Below are positions 31,740-40,936 of a stretch of 64,000 nt of DNA, piece after piece. Made by a program: the position numbers and the translations under genes. The notes under the pieces were generated by a model that saw nothing but the letters and a program-made list of their open reading frames with translations, was not told where the DNA came from and ran no database searches. Source of the stretch: Streptomyces sp. TBY4 (GTDB lineage: Bacteria > Actinomycetota > Actinomycetes > Streptomycetales > Streptomycetaceae); NCBI RefSeq assembly GCF_024213195.1, contig NZ_JANAVF010000020.1, forward strand, positions 1 through 64,000, given 5' to 3'. How positions within the stretch are numbered: position 1 is the stretch's first letter; every line of letters starts with the position of its first letter.

Positions 31740-32159
31740 GTGCATGCCGAAGGAGTGCATGCCGCGATCCAGCTTCCCGAAGGATCTTGGTGGGACTGGG
31801 ACGTGGTCTCCTGGGGGCGTGGACAGCTCAAGCTCGCCGCCGACCACGACCTGACCTACCACCACGGCCTGGAACTGGTCTTCGGCGATCCGGTCTTCGT
31901 CAGTTGTCCGTCCGCGTTCCACGACCCGGTCTTCCGGGCCCCGTCACCCGGCGAACTCCTGAAGGTCACGCGTGAACTCGGCGAGGAGCCGCCCCTCGTG
32001 GTCGCCTTCGAGGCCGACGCGGGCGGGCAGGGGCCCGTTTCATGCCTTATCGCCGCGGGGCGGCTCGACATGGTCCAGGAGACGGTCCTGCGGTACTGGC
32101 GCGAGGACGCGGGCCCCGACCAGCGCTTCGCTCCCTGGGTGAGCTCGCCTGACCAGTAG
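31740..32159 (+). CDS. Hypothetical protein
   Basis: The 139-residue protein is acidic and soluble, with alternating strand and turn patterns (WWDWDVVSWGRGQLKLAAD, LVFGDPVFVSCPSAFHDPVF) and a C-terminal helix. I do not recognise a family. The GTG at 31740 is preferred over the ATG at 31725 because GAGGGGG lies 6 bases upstream of it. TAGCCT at 31696-31701 may be its -10. Codon bias is clearly that of an expressed Streptomyces gene. It lies divergent from the CoA-binding gene and next to a broken gene on its right. Confidence 0.6.
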   Translation: MHAEGVHAAIQLPEGSWWDWDVVSWGRGQLKLAADHDLTYHHGLELVFGDPVFVSCPSAFHDPVFRAPSPGELLKVTRELGEEPPLVVAFEADAGGQGPVSCLIAAGRLDMVQETVLRYWREDAGPDQRFAPWVSSPDQ

Positions 32160-32274
32160 CGGCTTCAGGTTGGTTGGCGCGGCCGAGGGCGGTGGACGCC
32201 ACCGCGTCGTGCGGCTGAAGAAGGCCTCCGGGAACCCAGGGCCGAGTCGTTTCGCGCCGTGAAAGCATCGGGGG

Positions 32275-32583
32275 ATGATCAACGATGAGGGCCTCGCGGG
32301 AAGACGCCTGCTGCGGGACGGGCACACGACGGTCGTGGGCGACCTGCCCGACTTCCCCATGACCCGGTTCATCGGCCAGTAGATCCTTTCGGTCCGAGAG
32401 ATCCGCTACCGGCACGGCACCTGCGACGCCGCCGTCGGCATCACCGCCCGGTTTCCCGGCGGGGCCGTCCGCGTCCTCGACCTCGCGGACGAGATCGTCG
32501 TGGCACATGACCGGCACCTGGGTCAGGTCGAGGCGCATCTCCATGAGGTCGCGATGCCCGCGAGCCAGGGTGCCTCGCCGTGA
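32275..32583 (+). pseudogene. Interrupted gene, possible IS21-type transposase fragment
   Basis: One frame runs from ATG (32275) to TGA (32581-32583), 103 codons, but TAG at 32380-32382 interrupts it after 35 codons. Both halves have strongly G/C-ending codons, so they were coding. The second half (about 66 residues, VRVLDLADEIVVAHDRH) faintly resembles the C-terminal beta-barrel of IstA transposases of the IS21 group, as I recall it; that call is weak. No terminal inverted repeats, second transposase gene or target duplication could be found. A single-base TAG change, or joining of two fragments, would explain it. Confidence 0.4.
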
Positions 32584-32668
32584 GGCGGAGCGCCCGCCGC
32601 GAACGGTCGAGCTCCGAACCGGCTCAAATCCCCACCGCCCGGCCCCGGAGCAGGCCTAGCCTCCCGGC

Positions 32669-32887
32669 ATGAACCCCACCCTGCACCTGCACCTCGTAGC
32701 CGCCGCCCCCGCCGACACGGAACCCAACCCGTACGTCTACGAACTGGCCGACCGGGCGAAGGCAGCCGCGGACGCGGCCTACGCGATGCGGCACGCGCAC
32801 GACGCGGCAGACCTGTCGGAGCGGCGGGAGTCGGCGCGGCAGGCCGCCGAGGATCTGGTGGACGCGGCGGCCTCCCTCTTCGCCTGA
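32669..32887 (+). CDS. Small hypothetical helical protein
   Basis: The 72-residue protein starts with a hydrophobic strand (TLHLHLVAAA) followed by two amphipathic helices rich in Ala and charged residues (YELADRAKAAADAAYAMR, RESARQAAEDLVDAAASLFA). It is not a signal peptide. TAGCCT (32657-32662) ends 6 bases before the ATG, fitting a leaderless mRNA. I do not recognise the family. Its codon bias and promoter placement support a real gene. Confidence 0.6.
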   Translation: MNPTLHLHLVAAAPADTEPNPYVYELADRAKAAADAAYAMRHAHDAADLSERRESARQAAEDLVDAAASLFA

Positions 32888-32947
32888 GGCCGGTGACGCG
32901 GCTCCGGGGCGGGCGGGCCGTCCTCGGCCACGGCTTAGGGTGGACGG

Positions 32948-33574
32948 GTGAAGGCAGACCAGTACGTGACGGTGGCCCGTGAGGGTGTGCACGAGTCCGA
33001 GATCAACCGCTCGCGGTTCCTGTGCGCGCTCGCGCCCGCGGCGACCGAGCGGGAGGCGCAGGAGTTCGTCGCCCGGATCCGCAAGGAGCACCCCACCGCC
33101 TCGCACAACTGCTACGCCTACGTGATCGGCGCCGACGCCTCCGTGCAGAAGGCCAGCGACGACGGGGAGCCCGGCGGCACCGCCGGGGTGCCGATGCTGC
33201 AGATGCTCACGCGCCGGGACATCCGCTACGCCGTCGCCGTCGTCACCCGGTACTACGGGGGCGTGAAGCTCGGCGCCGGAGGGCTCATCCGCGCCTACGG
33301 CGGAGTCGTCGGAGAGGCGCTCGACGCGCTCGGCACGATCACCCGGCACCGGTACCGGCTGGTCACCGTCACGGTCGACCACCAGCGGGCCGGCAAGACC
33401 GAGAACGACCTCCGCTCCACCGGCAGGACCGTGCTCGACGTGCGCTACGGGGCCGCCGTGGAGATCGAGGTCGCCCTGCCCGAGGCCGACCTGCCCGCCT
33501 TCGAGGCCTGGCTCGCCGACAGCACCGCGGGCAGCGCCACCCTCACCCCGGGCGGGGAGACGTACGCAGCCTGA
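32948..33574 (+). CDS. YigZ/IMPACT-family protein
   Basis: The 208-residue protein has the UPF0029 N-terminal domain: ASHNCYAYVIG, SDDGEPGGTAGVPMLQML (residues about 70-87) and VTRYYGGVKLGAGGLIRAYG (98-117), the family hallmark. A C-terminal RNA-binding-like fold follows (DUF1949). Relatives act in translation regulation (IMPACT), but the bacterial function is uncertain. The start is GTG at 32948; TAGGGT (32936-32941) ends 6 bases upstream, so the mRNA is probably leaderless. Confidence 0.92.
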   Translation: MKADQYVTVAREGVHESEINRSRFLCALAPAATEREAQEFVARIRKEHPTASHNCYAYVIGADASVQKASDDGEPGGTAGVPMLQMLTRRDIRYAVAVVTRYYGGVKLGAGGLIRAYGGVVGEALDALGTITRHRYRLVTVTVDHQRAGKTENDLRSTGRTVLDVRYGAAVEIEVALPEADLPAFEAWLADSTAGSATLTPGGETYAA

Positions 33575-33632
33575 GGCGTCCGGAGGAAATGATCTTGAGG
33601 TCGCCGGGCAGTCCGTGGCAGGCTCGGGCCGC

Positions 33633-34247
33633 ATGATCGACGAGTTCGCGAAGGACAGCCTGCACCAGAGACTGCGGCGGGACCGTGAGGCGCTCCTCTG
33701 GAAGCTCGACGGGTTGTCCGAATACGACGCCCGCCGGCCTCTGACGGCGACCGGGACCAACCTCCTCGGCCTGGTTAAGCACGTGGCCACGGTCGAGGCC
33801 AGGTACCTCGGTGAGGTCCTCGGCCGGCCTTCCCCGGAGCCGCTGTGCCGGTGGCAGGACTCCGACGGCAGCGATCAATGGGCGGCCGAGCACGAGACGC
33901 GCGAGCAGATCGTGGGGTTCTACCGGCGCACGTGGGAGCACTCGGACGCGACGATCGGCGCACTCGCCCTCGACGCCCCCGGCCGCGTGCCCTGGTGGCC
34001 GGAGCCTCATGCCGACACCAACCTGTTCGCCGTCCTGGTCCATGTCCTCGGAGAGACCGTCCGGCATGCCGGGCAGGCCGACATCCTGCGCGAGGGTGTG
34101 GACGGCCGGACCGGGATGCGCGCCGAACACGAGCAGCCGGTCGACGAGGAAGCCCGGGCGGCCCACTTCGCGAAGGTCGAGCAGGCCGCCAGGGCGGCCG
34201 TCCGTATTGACGAGGTCCGTGGTGGTTCAGGGGGCGGCATGCGTTAG
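33633..34247 (+). CDS. DinB-superfamily (DUF664) protein
   Basis: The 204-residue four-helix protein belongs to the DUF664/DinB group. Landmarks are LVKHVATVEARYLGEVLG (about residues 45-62), WWPEPHADTNLFAVLVHVLGETVRHAGQADILRE (split around 115-150) with His ligands in LVHV and RHAGQAD. Mycothiol-dependent transferases share this fold. ATG at 33633; an in-frame GTG at 33615 is less likely. The paralogue at 10114 is only distantly similar. sbcD begins 89 bases further on. Confidence 0.85.
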   Translation: MIDEFAKDSLHQRLRRDREALLWKLDGLSEYDARRPLTATGTNLLGLVKHVATVEARYLGEVLGRPSPEPLCRWQDSDGSDQWAAEHETREQIVGFYRRTWEHSDATIGALALDAPGRVPWWPEPHADTNLFAVLVHVLGETVRHAGQADILREGVDGRTGMRAEHEQPVDEEARAAHFAKVEQAARAAVRIDEVRGGSGGGMR

Positions 34248-34335
34248 CGTGGCACGGGGGCGACTGCGGCCCCGTGCCGGGTCGTGTTGGTCTCAGAGGG
34301 GCAGTAGGGGTAAACGTGCAGGTCAGGGCGATTTC

Positions 34336-35508
34336 GTGAAGTTCCTGCACACCTCCGACTGGCATCTGGGCCGGAGCTTTCACCGGGTGAACCTGCTCGG
34401 CGCCCAGGCCGCCTTCATCGATCACCTCGTCGAGACCGTCCGCGAGCACGAGGTCGACGCCGTGCTCGTCGCCGGTGACGTGTACGACCGGGCCGTGCCC
34501 CCGCTGCCCGCCGTGGAGCTGTACGACCGGGCCCTGCACCGGCTCGCCGAGCTCGGCGTGCCCACCGTGATGATCTCCGGGAACCACGACTCCGCCCGCC
34601 GCCTCGGGGTCGGGGCCGGGCTGATCGGGCGGGCCGGGATCCACCTCAGGACCGACCCCGCCGGGTGTGCGGACCCCGTGGTGCTGACCGACGTACACGG
34701 TGACGTGGCGCTGTACGGACTGCCGTACCTGGAGCCCGCGCTGGTGCGGGACCAGTTCGGTGCCGGGAAGGTGAGCCACGAGGCCGTCCTCGGCGCGGCC
34801 ATGGACCGGATCCGGGCCGATCTGGCCGGGCGGGCGCCCGGGACCCGGTCGGTTGTCCTCGCGCACGCCTTCGTCACCGGCGGGCAGGCCAGCGACAGCG
34901 AGCGCGACATCACCGTCGGCGGGGTCGAGGCCGTGCCGGCCTCCGTTTTCGACGGTGTCGACTACGCTGCCCTCGGCCACCTCCACGGCTGCCAGACGAT
35001 CAACGAGCGGGTCCGGTACTCCGGTTCCCCGCTGGCCTACTCCTTCTCCGAAGCCGACCACCGCAAGAGTGTGTGGGTCGTCGAGCTGGGTGCGGGCGGG
35101 GAGATCGTGAGTGCCGAACGCGTCGGCACCCCCGTGCCGCGCGGCCTCGCCCGGGTCCGCGGACCGCTGGAGGAGCTGCTCTCCGAGGACGCGTACGCCC
35201 GGTACGAGGACTGCTGGCTGGAGGCCACCCTCACCGACGCCGTCCGGCCCGAGGACCCCATGGCCCGGCTCGCCGCACGGTTCCCCCATGTCCTGAGCCT
35301 CGCCTTCGACCCCGAGGGGCGCGCCGAGGACGGCGGCGGCTCCTACGCGCAGCGGCTCAGGGGCCGCAGCGACCGGGAGATCGCCGAGGACTTCGTCGCC
35401 CACGTGCGCGGGGGCGGCGGTTTCTCCGACGAGGCCGAACGGGAGGTGCTCCAGGGCGCCTTCGACGAGGTACGGGCCGAGGACAGCCGGCAGGAGACCC
35501 ACCGATGA
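34336..35508 (+). CDS. sbcD: Exonuclease subunit SbcD (Mre11-like)
   Basis: The 390-residue nuclease carries the metallophosphoesterase motifs: TSDWHLG (residues 6-12), AGDVYDR (about 47-53), GNHD (about 81-84), LAHAF and GHLHGCQ. With SbcC it opens hairpins and trims protein-blocked or palindromic DNA ends. The GTG at 34336 begins the conserved KFLHTSDWHLG; GTTCCTG follows directly, and the ribosome site is weak. Its TGA overlaps the ATG of sbcC by four bases, so translation of the two subunits is coupled. A C-terminal capping domain ends in a charged tail. Confidence 0.96.
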   Translation: MKFLHTSDWHLGRSFHRVNLLGAQAAFIDHLVETVREHEVDAVLVAGDVYDRAVPPLPAVELYDRALHRLAELGVPTVMISGNHDSARRLGVGAGLIGRAGIHLRTDPAGCADPVVLTDVHGDVALYGLPYLEPALVRDQFGAGKVSHEAVLGAAMDRIRADLAGRAPGTRSVVLAHAFVTGGQASDSERDITVGGVEAVPASVFDGVDYAALGHLHGCQTINERVRYSGSPLAYSFSEADHRKSVWVVELGAGGEIVSAERVGTPVPRGLARVRGPLEELLSEDAYARYEDCWLEATLTDAVRPEDPMARLAARFPHVLSLAFDPEGRAEDGGGSYAQRLRGRSDREIAEDFVAHVRGGGGFSDEAEREVLQGAFDEVRAEDSRQETHR

Positions 35509-38500
35509 GGCTGCACCGGCTCCGCATCACCGCCTTCGGGCCCTTCGCCGAACCCCAGGAGATCGACTTCGACGCCCTCTCCGGCGCCGGGATCTTCCTG
35601 CTGCACGGTCCCACCGGCGCGGGCAAGACCTCCGTCCTGGACGCCGTCTGCTACGCCCTCTACGGGTCGGTCCCCGGCTCCCGTCAGGCGCCGGGCACCA
35701 GTCTGCGCAGCGACCACGCGGCCTCGGGCACCCCGACGGAGATCACCCTCGAACTCACCGCGGGCGGCCGCCGCCTGGAGATCACCCGGCGCCCCGAACA
35801 GGACCGGCCCAAGAAGCGCGGCACCGGGACGACCAAGGACAAGGCGCAGAGCTGGCTGCGGGAGTTCGACGGGGAGGGCTGGAGCGCCCTCAGCCGGTCC
35901 CATCAGGAGATCGGCGAGGAGATCGAGCAGCTGCTCGGCATGAGCCGCGAGCAGTTCTGCCAGGTCGTGCTGCTGCCGCAGGGGGAGTTCGCGCGCTTCC
36001 TGCGGGCCGACGAGGCGGCGCGCGGGCGGCTGCTGGGACGGCTCTTCGACACCCGGCGCTTCGCCGCCGTCGAAACCCTGCTGGGTGAGCGCCGCCGGGC
36101 CGCCGAGGCCAAGGTCCGCGCCGGTGACGAACAGGTGCTGCACACCGCCCAGCGGCTCGCCCAGGCCGCCGGGGACGCCGCCGACCTGCGCGCCTGGCCG
36201 CTGCCCCGGCACCAGCCGGGCGACCCCGGGCTGTCCGGGGCGATCCGCGCCTGGGCCGCCGTCGCGCGCTGCTCCGCCCGGGAGCGGCTCACCGTCGCCG
36301 AGTACGCGCTCGCCGCCGTCGAGGGCCGCCACGCCGCCGCCCGGCGGGCCGCCGAGGAGGCGCGGGAGCTCGACCGGCTCCAGCACAGGCACGCCGAGAC
36401 CACCCGACGGGCGGCCCTGCTCGCCGAGGCCGGTCCGGAGCGGGACCGGGTGGCCGGCCTGCTCGACCGGGCCCGGCGCGGGGCCCTCGTCGCCCCCGCC
36501 CTGGAGCTGCGCGGAGCCGCCGCCGGCGCCCACATGGCCGCCGCGCACGCGGAGTCCGTGGCCCGGGCGGAGCTGCCGCCGCAGCTCGCCGAGGCGGGGA
36601 CCGAGCAGCTGGCCGCGGTCGAGCAGCGGCTGCGCGAGGATCTCGGAGCCCTCGGAGCCGCCCGCCGCACCGAGCAGCGCAGCGCCGAGATCGGCCGCGA
36701 ACGGGCCGACCTGGAACGGGAGTCCCGGGCCGCCGAGGAGCAGCAGCAGGAGACCGCCGAATGGCTCGGCCGCTGGGACGCCACCCGGACCGAGCTGGCC
36801 GGCCGCGCGGACGCCGCACAGCAGGCCGCGACCCTGGCCGAGCAGATCGCCGGCAAGCTGGAGCCCGCCCGGCTGCGCATGGACGCCGCCCGGCGGCGCG
36901 ACGCCCTCGACGCCGACGCGGAGCGGGCCTCGGGCGAACTGCTCAGCGCGCGCGAGGAGTCGGCCGCCGCCCGGGAGCGCTGGCTGGAACTCAAGGAGAC
37001 CCGGCTGCGCGGCATCGCCGCCGAACTCGCCGCCGCCCTGGTGGCGGGAGAGCCCTGCACCGTCTGCGGGGCCGCGGAACATCCCGCTCCGGCCCGCCCC
37101 GCCCCCGGTCACGTCGACCGGGCCGCGGAGGAGGCGGCGCACGCCCGCTTCGAGGGGGCCGAGGAGCGCAGGGCCGGCGTCGAGCGCAGGCTGGCCGCCG
37201 TCCGGGAGGCCCGCGCCGAGGCTGCCGCCGCCGCGGGGGAGGCCACCACCGCCGAGCTCATGGAACTCACCTCCGGGCTGAGCACCCGGCACGCCGAGGC
37301 GCACGCCGCGGCCGCCGGACTGCACACCGCGCGCGAGCGCCTCGCCCGCGCCGAGCGGGAGCACGCGGTGCGCAGCGCCGAGCGCAGCGAAGCCGAGGCC
37401 CGGGCCGCGGCGAGGGCCTCGCGCCGCGAAGCCCTCGACCGGGAGCAGGCCTCGCTCGAGGCGGAGCTGGCCCTGGTACGGGCGGACGCGCCCAGCGTCG
37501 CGGCCCGCGCCGGAGTCCTGGAGGACCGGGTCCGCATCGTCACGGCGGCGGCGGCCTCGCTGCGCCGGGCCGACACCACCGCAGCCCGGCTGAAGGAGGC
37601 CGACGACCAGCTCGCCGACGCCGCCTTCAAGGCAGGCTTCGACACCACCGAGGAGGCGGCCGACGCCGTCCTCCCCGAGTACGAACGCAGCGCGCTCCAA
37701 CGCCGCACCGACGCCTGGCAGGCGGAGGAGGCCATGCTGGCCGACCGGCTCGGCGAGGCCGACACCGCCGCGGCGGCGGCCCTGCCCCCGGCCGCGCCGG
37801 AGGAGGCCGAGGCGTACGCGGCCCTGGCCGCCGCGAAGCTTCGTACGGCCGGGTCCGCCGTGGACGCGGCCCGGGTCCGGTGCACGGACCTCGACGGGCT
37901 CTCCCTCCAGATCGAGCGGGAGCTGCGCTCCCTGGGACCGCTGCGCGAAGCCTACGAACGGGTGGCCCGGCTGGCCGGACTCACCGCGGGCACCTCCGCC
38001 GACAACGAGCGCAAGATGCGCCTGGAGGCCTACGTGCTCGCTGCCCGGCTGGAGCAGGTCGCCGCCGCGGCGACCGTACGGCTGCTGCGCATGTCCGGCG
38101 GCCGCTACACCCTGCTGCACTCCGACGCCAAGGCGAGCGGACGGGGGCGTTCCGGGCTCGGGCTGCACGTGGTCGACGCCTGGACCGGCAGCGAGCGGGA
38201 CACCGCCACGCTCTCCGGCGGCGAGACCTTCTTCGCCTCGCTCGCCCTCGCGCTGGGCCTGGCCGACGTGGTCACCGACGAGGCGGGCGGCATGCGGCTC
38301 GACACCCTCTTCATCGACGAGGGTTTCGGCAGCCTCGACGACCAGGCGCTCGACGAGGTGCTCGACGTGCTGGACTCGCTGCGCGAACGCGACCGCAGCG
38401 TCGGCATCGTGAGCCACGTGGCCGACCTGAGGACCCGGGTGCAGGCCCAGCTGGAGATCGTCAAGCAGCGCGGGGGCTCGGTGGTGCGGCACCGAACGGC

Positions 38501-38522
38501 GGGTGGACAGATCCGGGCATAG
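35505..38522 (+). CDS. sbcC: SbcC, SMC-like ATPase of the SbcCD nuclease
   Basis: The 1005-residue protein is Rad50-like. Walker A GPTGAGKT is at 35-42. A long Ala/Arg/Glu-rich coiled coil (about 170-870) is broken at its tip by the zinc hook Cys518-Thr-Val-Cys521. The ABC signature LSGGE starts at 903 and Walker B DE at 938-939. The two coiled-coil arms join by the zinc hook of partner molecules, tethering DNA ends while SbcD cuts. The ATG overlaps the end of sbcD. A stable hairpin does not follow directly; instead an AT-rich promoter for the next gene begins within 25 bases. Confidence 0.96.
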   Translation: MRLHRLRITAFGPFAEPQEIDFDALSGAGIFLLHGPTGAGKTSVLDAVCYALYGSVPGSRQAPGTSLRSDHAASGTPTEITLELTAGGRRLEITRRPEQDRPKKRGTGTTKDKAQSWLREFDGEGWSALSRSHQEIGEEIEQLLGMSREQFCQVVLLPQGEFARFLRADEAARGRLLGRLFDTRRFAAVETLLGERRRAAEAKVRAGDEQVLHTAQRLAQAAGDAADLRAWPLPRHQPGDPGLSGAIRAWAAVARCSARERLTVAEYALAAVEGRHAAARRAAEEARELDRLQHRHAETTRRAALLAEAGPERDRVAGLLDRARRGALVAPALELRGAAAGAHMAAAHAESVARAELPPQLAEAGTEQLAAVEQRLREDLGALGAARRTEQRSAEIGRERADLERESRAAEEQQQETAEWLGRWDATRTELAGRADAAQQAATLAEQIAGKLEPARLRMDAARRRDALDADAERASGELLSAREESAAARERWLELKETRLRGIAAELAAALVAGEPCTVCGAAEHPAPARPAPGHVDRAAEEAAHARFEGAEERRAGVERRLAAVREARAEAAAAAGEATTAELMELTSGLSTRHAEAHAAAAGLHTARERLARAEREHAVRSAERSEAEARAAARASRREALDREQASLEAELALVRADAPSVAARAGVLEDRVRIVTAAAASLRRADTTAARLKEADDQLADAAFKAGFDTTEEAADAVLPEYERSALQRRTDAWQAEEAMLADRLGEADTAAAAALPPAAPEEAEAYAALAAAKLRTAGSAVDAARVRCTDLDGLSLQIERELRSLGPLREAYERVARLAGLTAGTSADNERKMRLEAYVLAARLEQVAAAATVRLLRMSGGRYTLLHSDAKASGRGRSGLGLHVVDAWTGSERDTATLSGGETFFASLALALGLADVVTDEAGGMRLDTLFIDEGFGSLDDQALDEVLDVLDSLRERDRSVGIVSHVADLRTRVQAQLEIVKQRGGSVVRHRTAGGQIRA

Positions 38523-38544
38523 GTTGTGACCTGCGAAAACGCCT

Positions 38545-38573
38545 TTTCAACGGTGATCAACAAATTGTAGATT
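38545..38573 (+). promoter_or_regulatory. Promoter of the rhodanese gene, leaderless type
   Basis: TAGATT (38568-38573) fully matches the TAGRRT -10 consensus and ends 7 bases before the ATG. The best -35 candidate is weak (TTTCAA, 38545-38550, 17-base spacer). The AT-rich stretch 38544-38575 stands out from its surroundings. Confidence 0.5.
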
Positions 38574-38580
38574 CGTCGCC

Positions 38581-39087
38581 ATGACGACTTCGAACACCCA
38601 GGCCGCCTCCACCAACCCCGTGCTCCGGGTCCCGCCGGCCGCGCCCGCGGCGGCCGCCGCCTATTTCGCGGCCAGCCTGGCCTTCCACGCCGACGTCTCC
38701 GACGTCGCCGCCGCCTTCAAGGCCCACCGGGAGCAGGGCGCGGAGCTCGGCTTCCAGCTGGTCGACTCGCGCTCCACCCCGTCCTGGGACCAGGCCCACG
38801 TGCCCGGTGCGGTCCACCTGCCCACCGCGCTCATCGCCGAGCAGGCGGAGAAGCTCCTCGACAAGAGCCTGCCCGTGGTCACCTACTGCTGGGGCCCCGG
38901 CTGCAACGGCGGCACCCGCTCCGCGCTCGCCCTGGCCCAGCTCGGCTTCCAGGTCAAGGAGATGCTCGGCGGCATCGAGTACTGGATCCGCGAGGGCTTC
39001 GAGGTCGAGACCTGGCAGGGCCGCGAACAGCGCGCCGAGGCCGACCCGCTGACGGCCCCCACGGACTCGGACGACTGCGGCTGCTGA
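38581..39087 (+). CDS. Rhodanese-like domain protein
   Basis: The 168-residue single-domain sulfurtransferase-like protein has VDSRSTPSWDQAHVPGAVHLP (entry to the rhodanese fold, about 61-81) and the active-site loop GCNGGTR with Cys108 and Arg113, spaced as in rhodaneses. It transfers sulfur from a donor such as thiosulfate, or moves persulfide between proteins. A second Cys (Cys103) lies close by. The acidic C-terminus ends with DDCGC, giving an extra Cys pair. The mRNA is probably leaderless. A strong bidirectional terminator follows. Confidence 0.9.
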   Translation: MTTSNTQAASTNPVLRVPPAAPAAAAAYFAASLAFHADVSDVAAAFKAHREQGAELGFQLVDSRSTPSWDQAHVPGAVHLPTALIAEQAEKLLDKSLPVVTYCWGPGCNGGTRSALALAQLGFQVKEMLGGIEYWIREGFEVETWQGREQRAEADPLTAPTDSDDCGC

Positions 39088-39097
39088 GTGCGAGCAG

Positions 39098-39136
39098 ACG
39101 GACGGGCCGGCCCCGCGAGGGAGCCGGCCCGTCCGT
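39098..39136. terminator. Bidirectional terminator, 14-bp stem
   Basis: Positions 39098-39111 pair perfectly with 39123-39136 around an 11-base loop. The hairpin lies between the stops of the convergent rhodanese and DUF885 genes. Confidence 0.7.
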
Positions 39137-39157
39137 GCGTGGCGCGGGTCCCGGAGG

Positions 39158-40864
39158 TCAGAGCTTCGACAGCTCGTCCACCAGGTCGTCCAGGCCCAGC
39201 GAGCCCTGGGACAGCGCCGCCATGTGCCAGGCCTTCAGGTCGAAGGAATCGCCGTGCGCGGCACGCGCGTTGTCGCGGCCCAGCAGCCAGGCGCGCTCGC
39301 CCAGCTTGTAGCCGATGGCCTGGCCCGGCATCGACAGGTAGCGGGTCAGCTCGCTCTCGACGAAGTCGCCCGGCCGGCCGCTGTGCAGGCCGAAGAACTC
39401 CTGCGCCAGGTCCACCGTCCAGCGCTCGCCCGGGTGGAACGGCGAATCCGCCGGGATCTCCAGACCCAGGTGCATGCCGATGTCCACGATGACGCGCGCG
39501 GCGCGCATCATCTGGCAGTCCAGGTAACCGAGGCGCTGCTCGGCGTCCTTGAGGTAGCCCAGCTCGTCCATGAGCCGCTCCGCGTACAGCGCCCAGCCCT
39601 CGGCGTTGGCGCTGACGAGACCGACGCTGGCCTGGTAGCGGGAGAGCTGGTCCGCCACGTGCGTCCACTGCGCCAGCTGGAGGTGGTGGCCCGGAACGCC
39701 CTCGTGGTACCAGGTGGAAACCAGGTCGTAGACGGGGAACCGGGTCTGGCCCATCGTCGGCAGCCAGGTGCGGCCCGGACGGGAGAAGTCCTCCGACGGG
39801 TTCGTGTAGTACGGGGCCGCGGCGCCGCCGGGAGGGGCGATCCGCGACTCCACCCGCTTGACCCGCTCGGCGAGCTCGAAGTGGGTGCCGTCGAGGTTCT
39901 CGATGGCCTCGTCCATCAGGCCCTGCAGCCAGGCCTGGACCTCGTCCACGCCCTCGATGTGGGTGCCGTGCTCGTCCAGGTGCTTGAGCACCTCCCAGGG
40001 GCCGGCGTCCGGCAGGATCTTGGCGGCTTCCGCCTTCATCTCCGCCAGCAGTCGGTGGTACTCCGACCAGCCGTAGGCGTACGCCTCGTCCAGGTCCAGG
40101 TCGGTGCCGTTGAAGTAGCGCGACCAGCGGGCGTAGCGCTCGCGGCCCACCGGGTCGGGCTTGCCCTCGACTGCGGGGGCGTACACGTCCCGCATCCAGT
40201 CGCGCAGTTCCACGACGGCGGCGGTCGCGGCGGCGGCGGCCTCGTCGAGCTCGGCGCGCAGCGCCTGGGGGCCGGTGGCGGCGAACTCGGTGAAGTAGCC
40301 CTCGGCACCGTCCTCGCCCTCGCCGGCCCAGGCGGTGAGCTGCTCGATGAAGGTCGCGGTGGGGCGCGGGCTCCCGAACAGGCCGCGCTCCAGGCCGAGC
40401 GCGAGGCACTCGCGGTAGCCCGCGTACGCGGCCGGTACGGCGCGCAGCCGCTCGGCGATCGCGGCCCAGTCCTCGTCGGTCTCCGCCGGGGTCAGGGAGA
40501 AGATCTCGCGCACCGAGTGGGCCGGGGAGTGGATGTTGCTGACCGCGCGCAGGTCCTCGTCGGCCTCGTGGACCGCGAGTTCGGCGGTGAGCCGCTCGCG
40601 CAGCAGCCGGGCGCAGCGGCGCTCGGCGTCGCTGTCGGCGCCCGGCAGCTGCTCGGCGGCGTCGAGCCGCGCGAGCGTGGTGCGGGAGAGTTCGGCGGCC
40701 GCCGCGCGGCCCGCGGGCGAGAGGTCCGGGAGCTTGGAGGAGCTCGCGGCCACGCCGAGGTAGGTGCCCGTGATCGGGTCGATGGCGATGAGGTCGTCGA
40801 CGTAGGCATCGGCGACCTGGCGGGGCAGCCGTGCGGAGCTGTCACTGGTGATGATGTCTGACAT
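39158..40864 (-). CDS. DUF885 family protein, metallopeptidase-like
   Basis: The 568-residue protein is mostly helical with the HEGVPGHH motif at residues 387-394, an HExxxxH-type zinc site characteristic of DUF885, a family related to M3/M32-like peptidases. The C-terminal half also includes AEGWALYAERLMDELG (the usual glutamate ligand region). No signal peptide is present, so a cytoplasmic oligopeptidase-like function is likely. ATG at 40864; an extension to 40906 exists but begins with a charged unrelated leader. It is convergent with the rhodanese gene and downstream of the GNAT fusion gene on the same strand. Confidence 0.9.
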   Translation of the reverse strand: MSDIITSDSSARLPRQVADAYVDDLIAIDPITGTYLGVAASSSKLPDLSPAGRAAAAELSRTTLARLDAAEQLPGADSDAERRCARLLRERLTAELAVHEADEDLRAVSNIHSPAHSVREIFSLTPAETDEDWAAIAERLRAVPAAYAGYRECLALGLERGLFGSPRPTATFIEQLTAWAGEGEDGAEGYFTEFAATGPQALRAELDEAAAAATAAVVELRDWMRDVYAPAVEGKPDPVGRERYARWSRYFNGTDLDLDEAYAYGWSEYHRLLAEMKAEAAKILPDAGPWEVLKHLDEHGTHIEGVDEVQAWLQGLMDEAIENLDGTHFELAERVKRVESRIAPPGGAAAPYYTNPSEDFSRPGRTWLPTMGQTRFPVYDLVSTWYHEGVPGHHLQLAQWTHVADQLSRYQASVGLVSANAEGWALYAERLMDELGYLKDAEQRLGYLDCQMMRAARVIVDIGMHLGLEIPADSPFHPGERWTVDLAQEFFGLHSGRPGDFVESELTRYLSMPGQAIGYKLGERAWLLGRDNARAAHGDSFDLKAWHMAALSQGSLGLDDLVDELSKL

Positions 40865-40936
40865 GTGGACATCTTCGTATGCGAGACGGCTCCGCGTCAT
40901 CACCAAAAGGTCCTCAGCCTGCTGACAAGGTCCGGC

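Noticed and set aside
32047..32544. Minus-strand 165-codon frame opposite the interrupted gene
   Set aside because: The plus strand shows G/C-ending codon bias in the frame of the interrupted gene, while this one does not show domain features.
38105..38563. Minus-strand frame in the sbcC end/rhodanese promoter
   Set aside because: It is antisense to the conserved SbcC ATPase end and covers a clear promoter.
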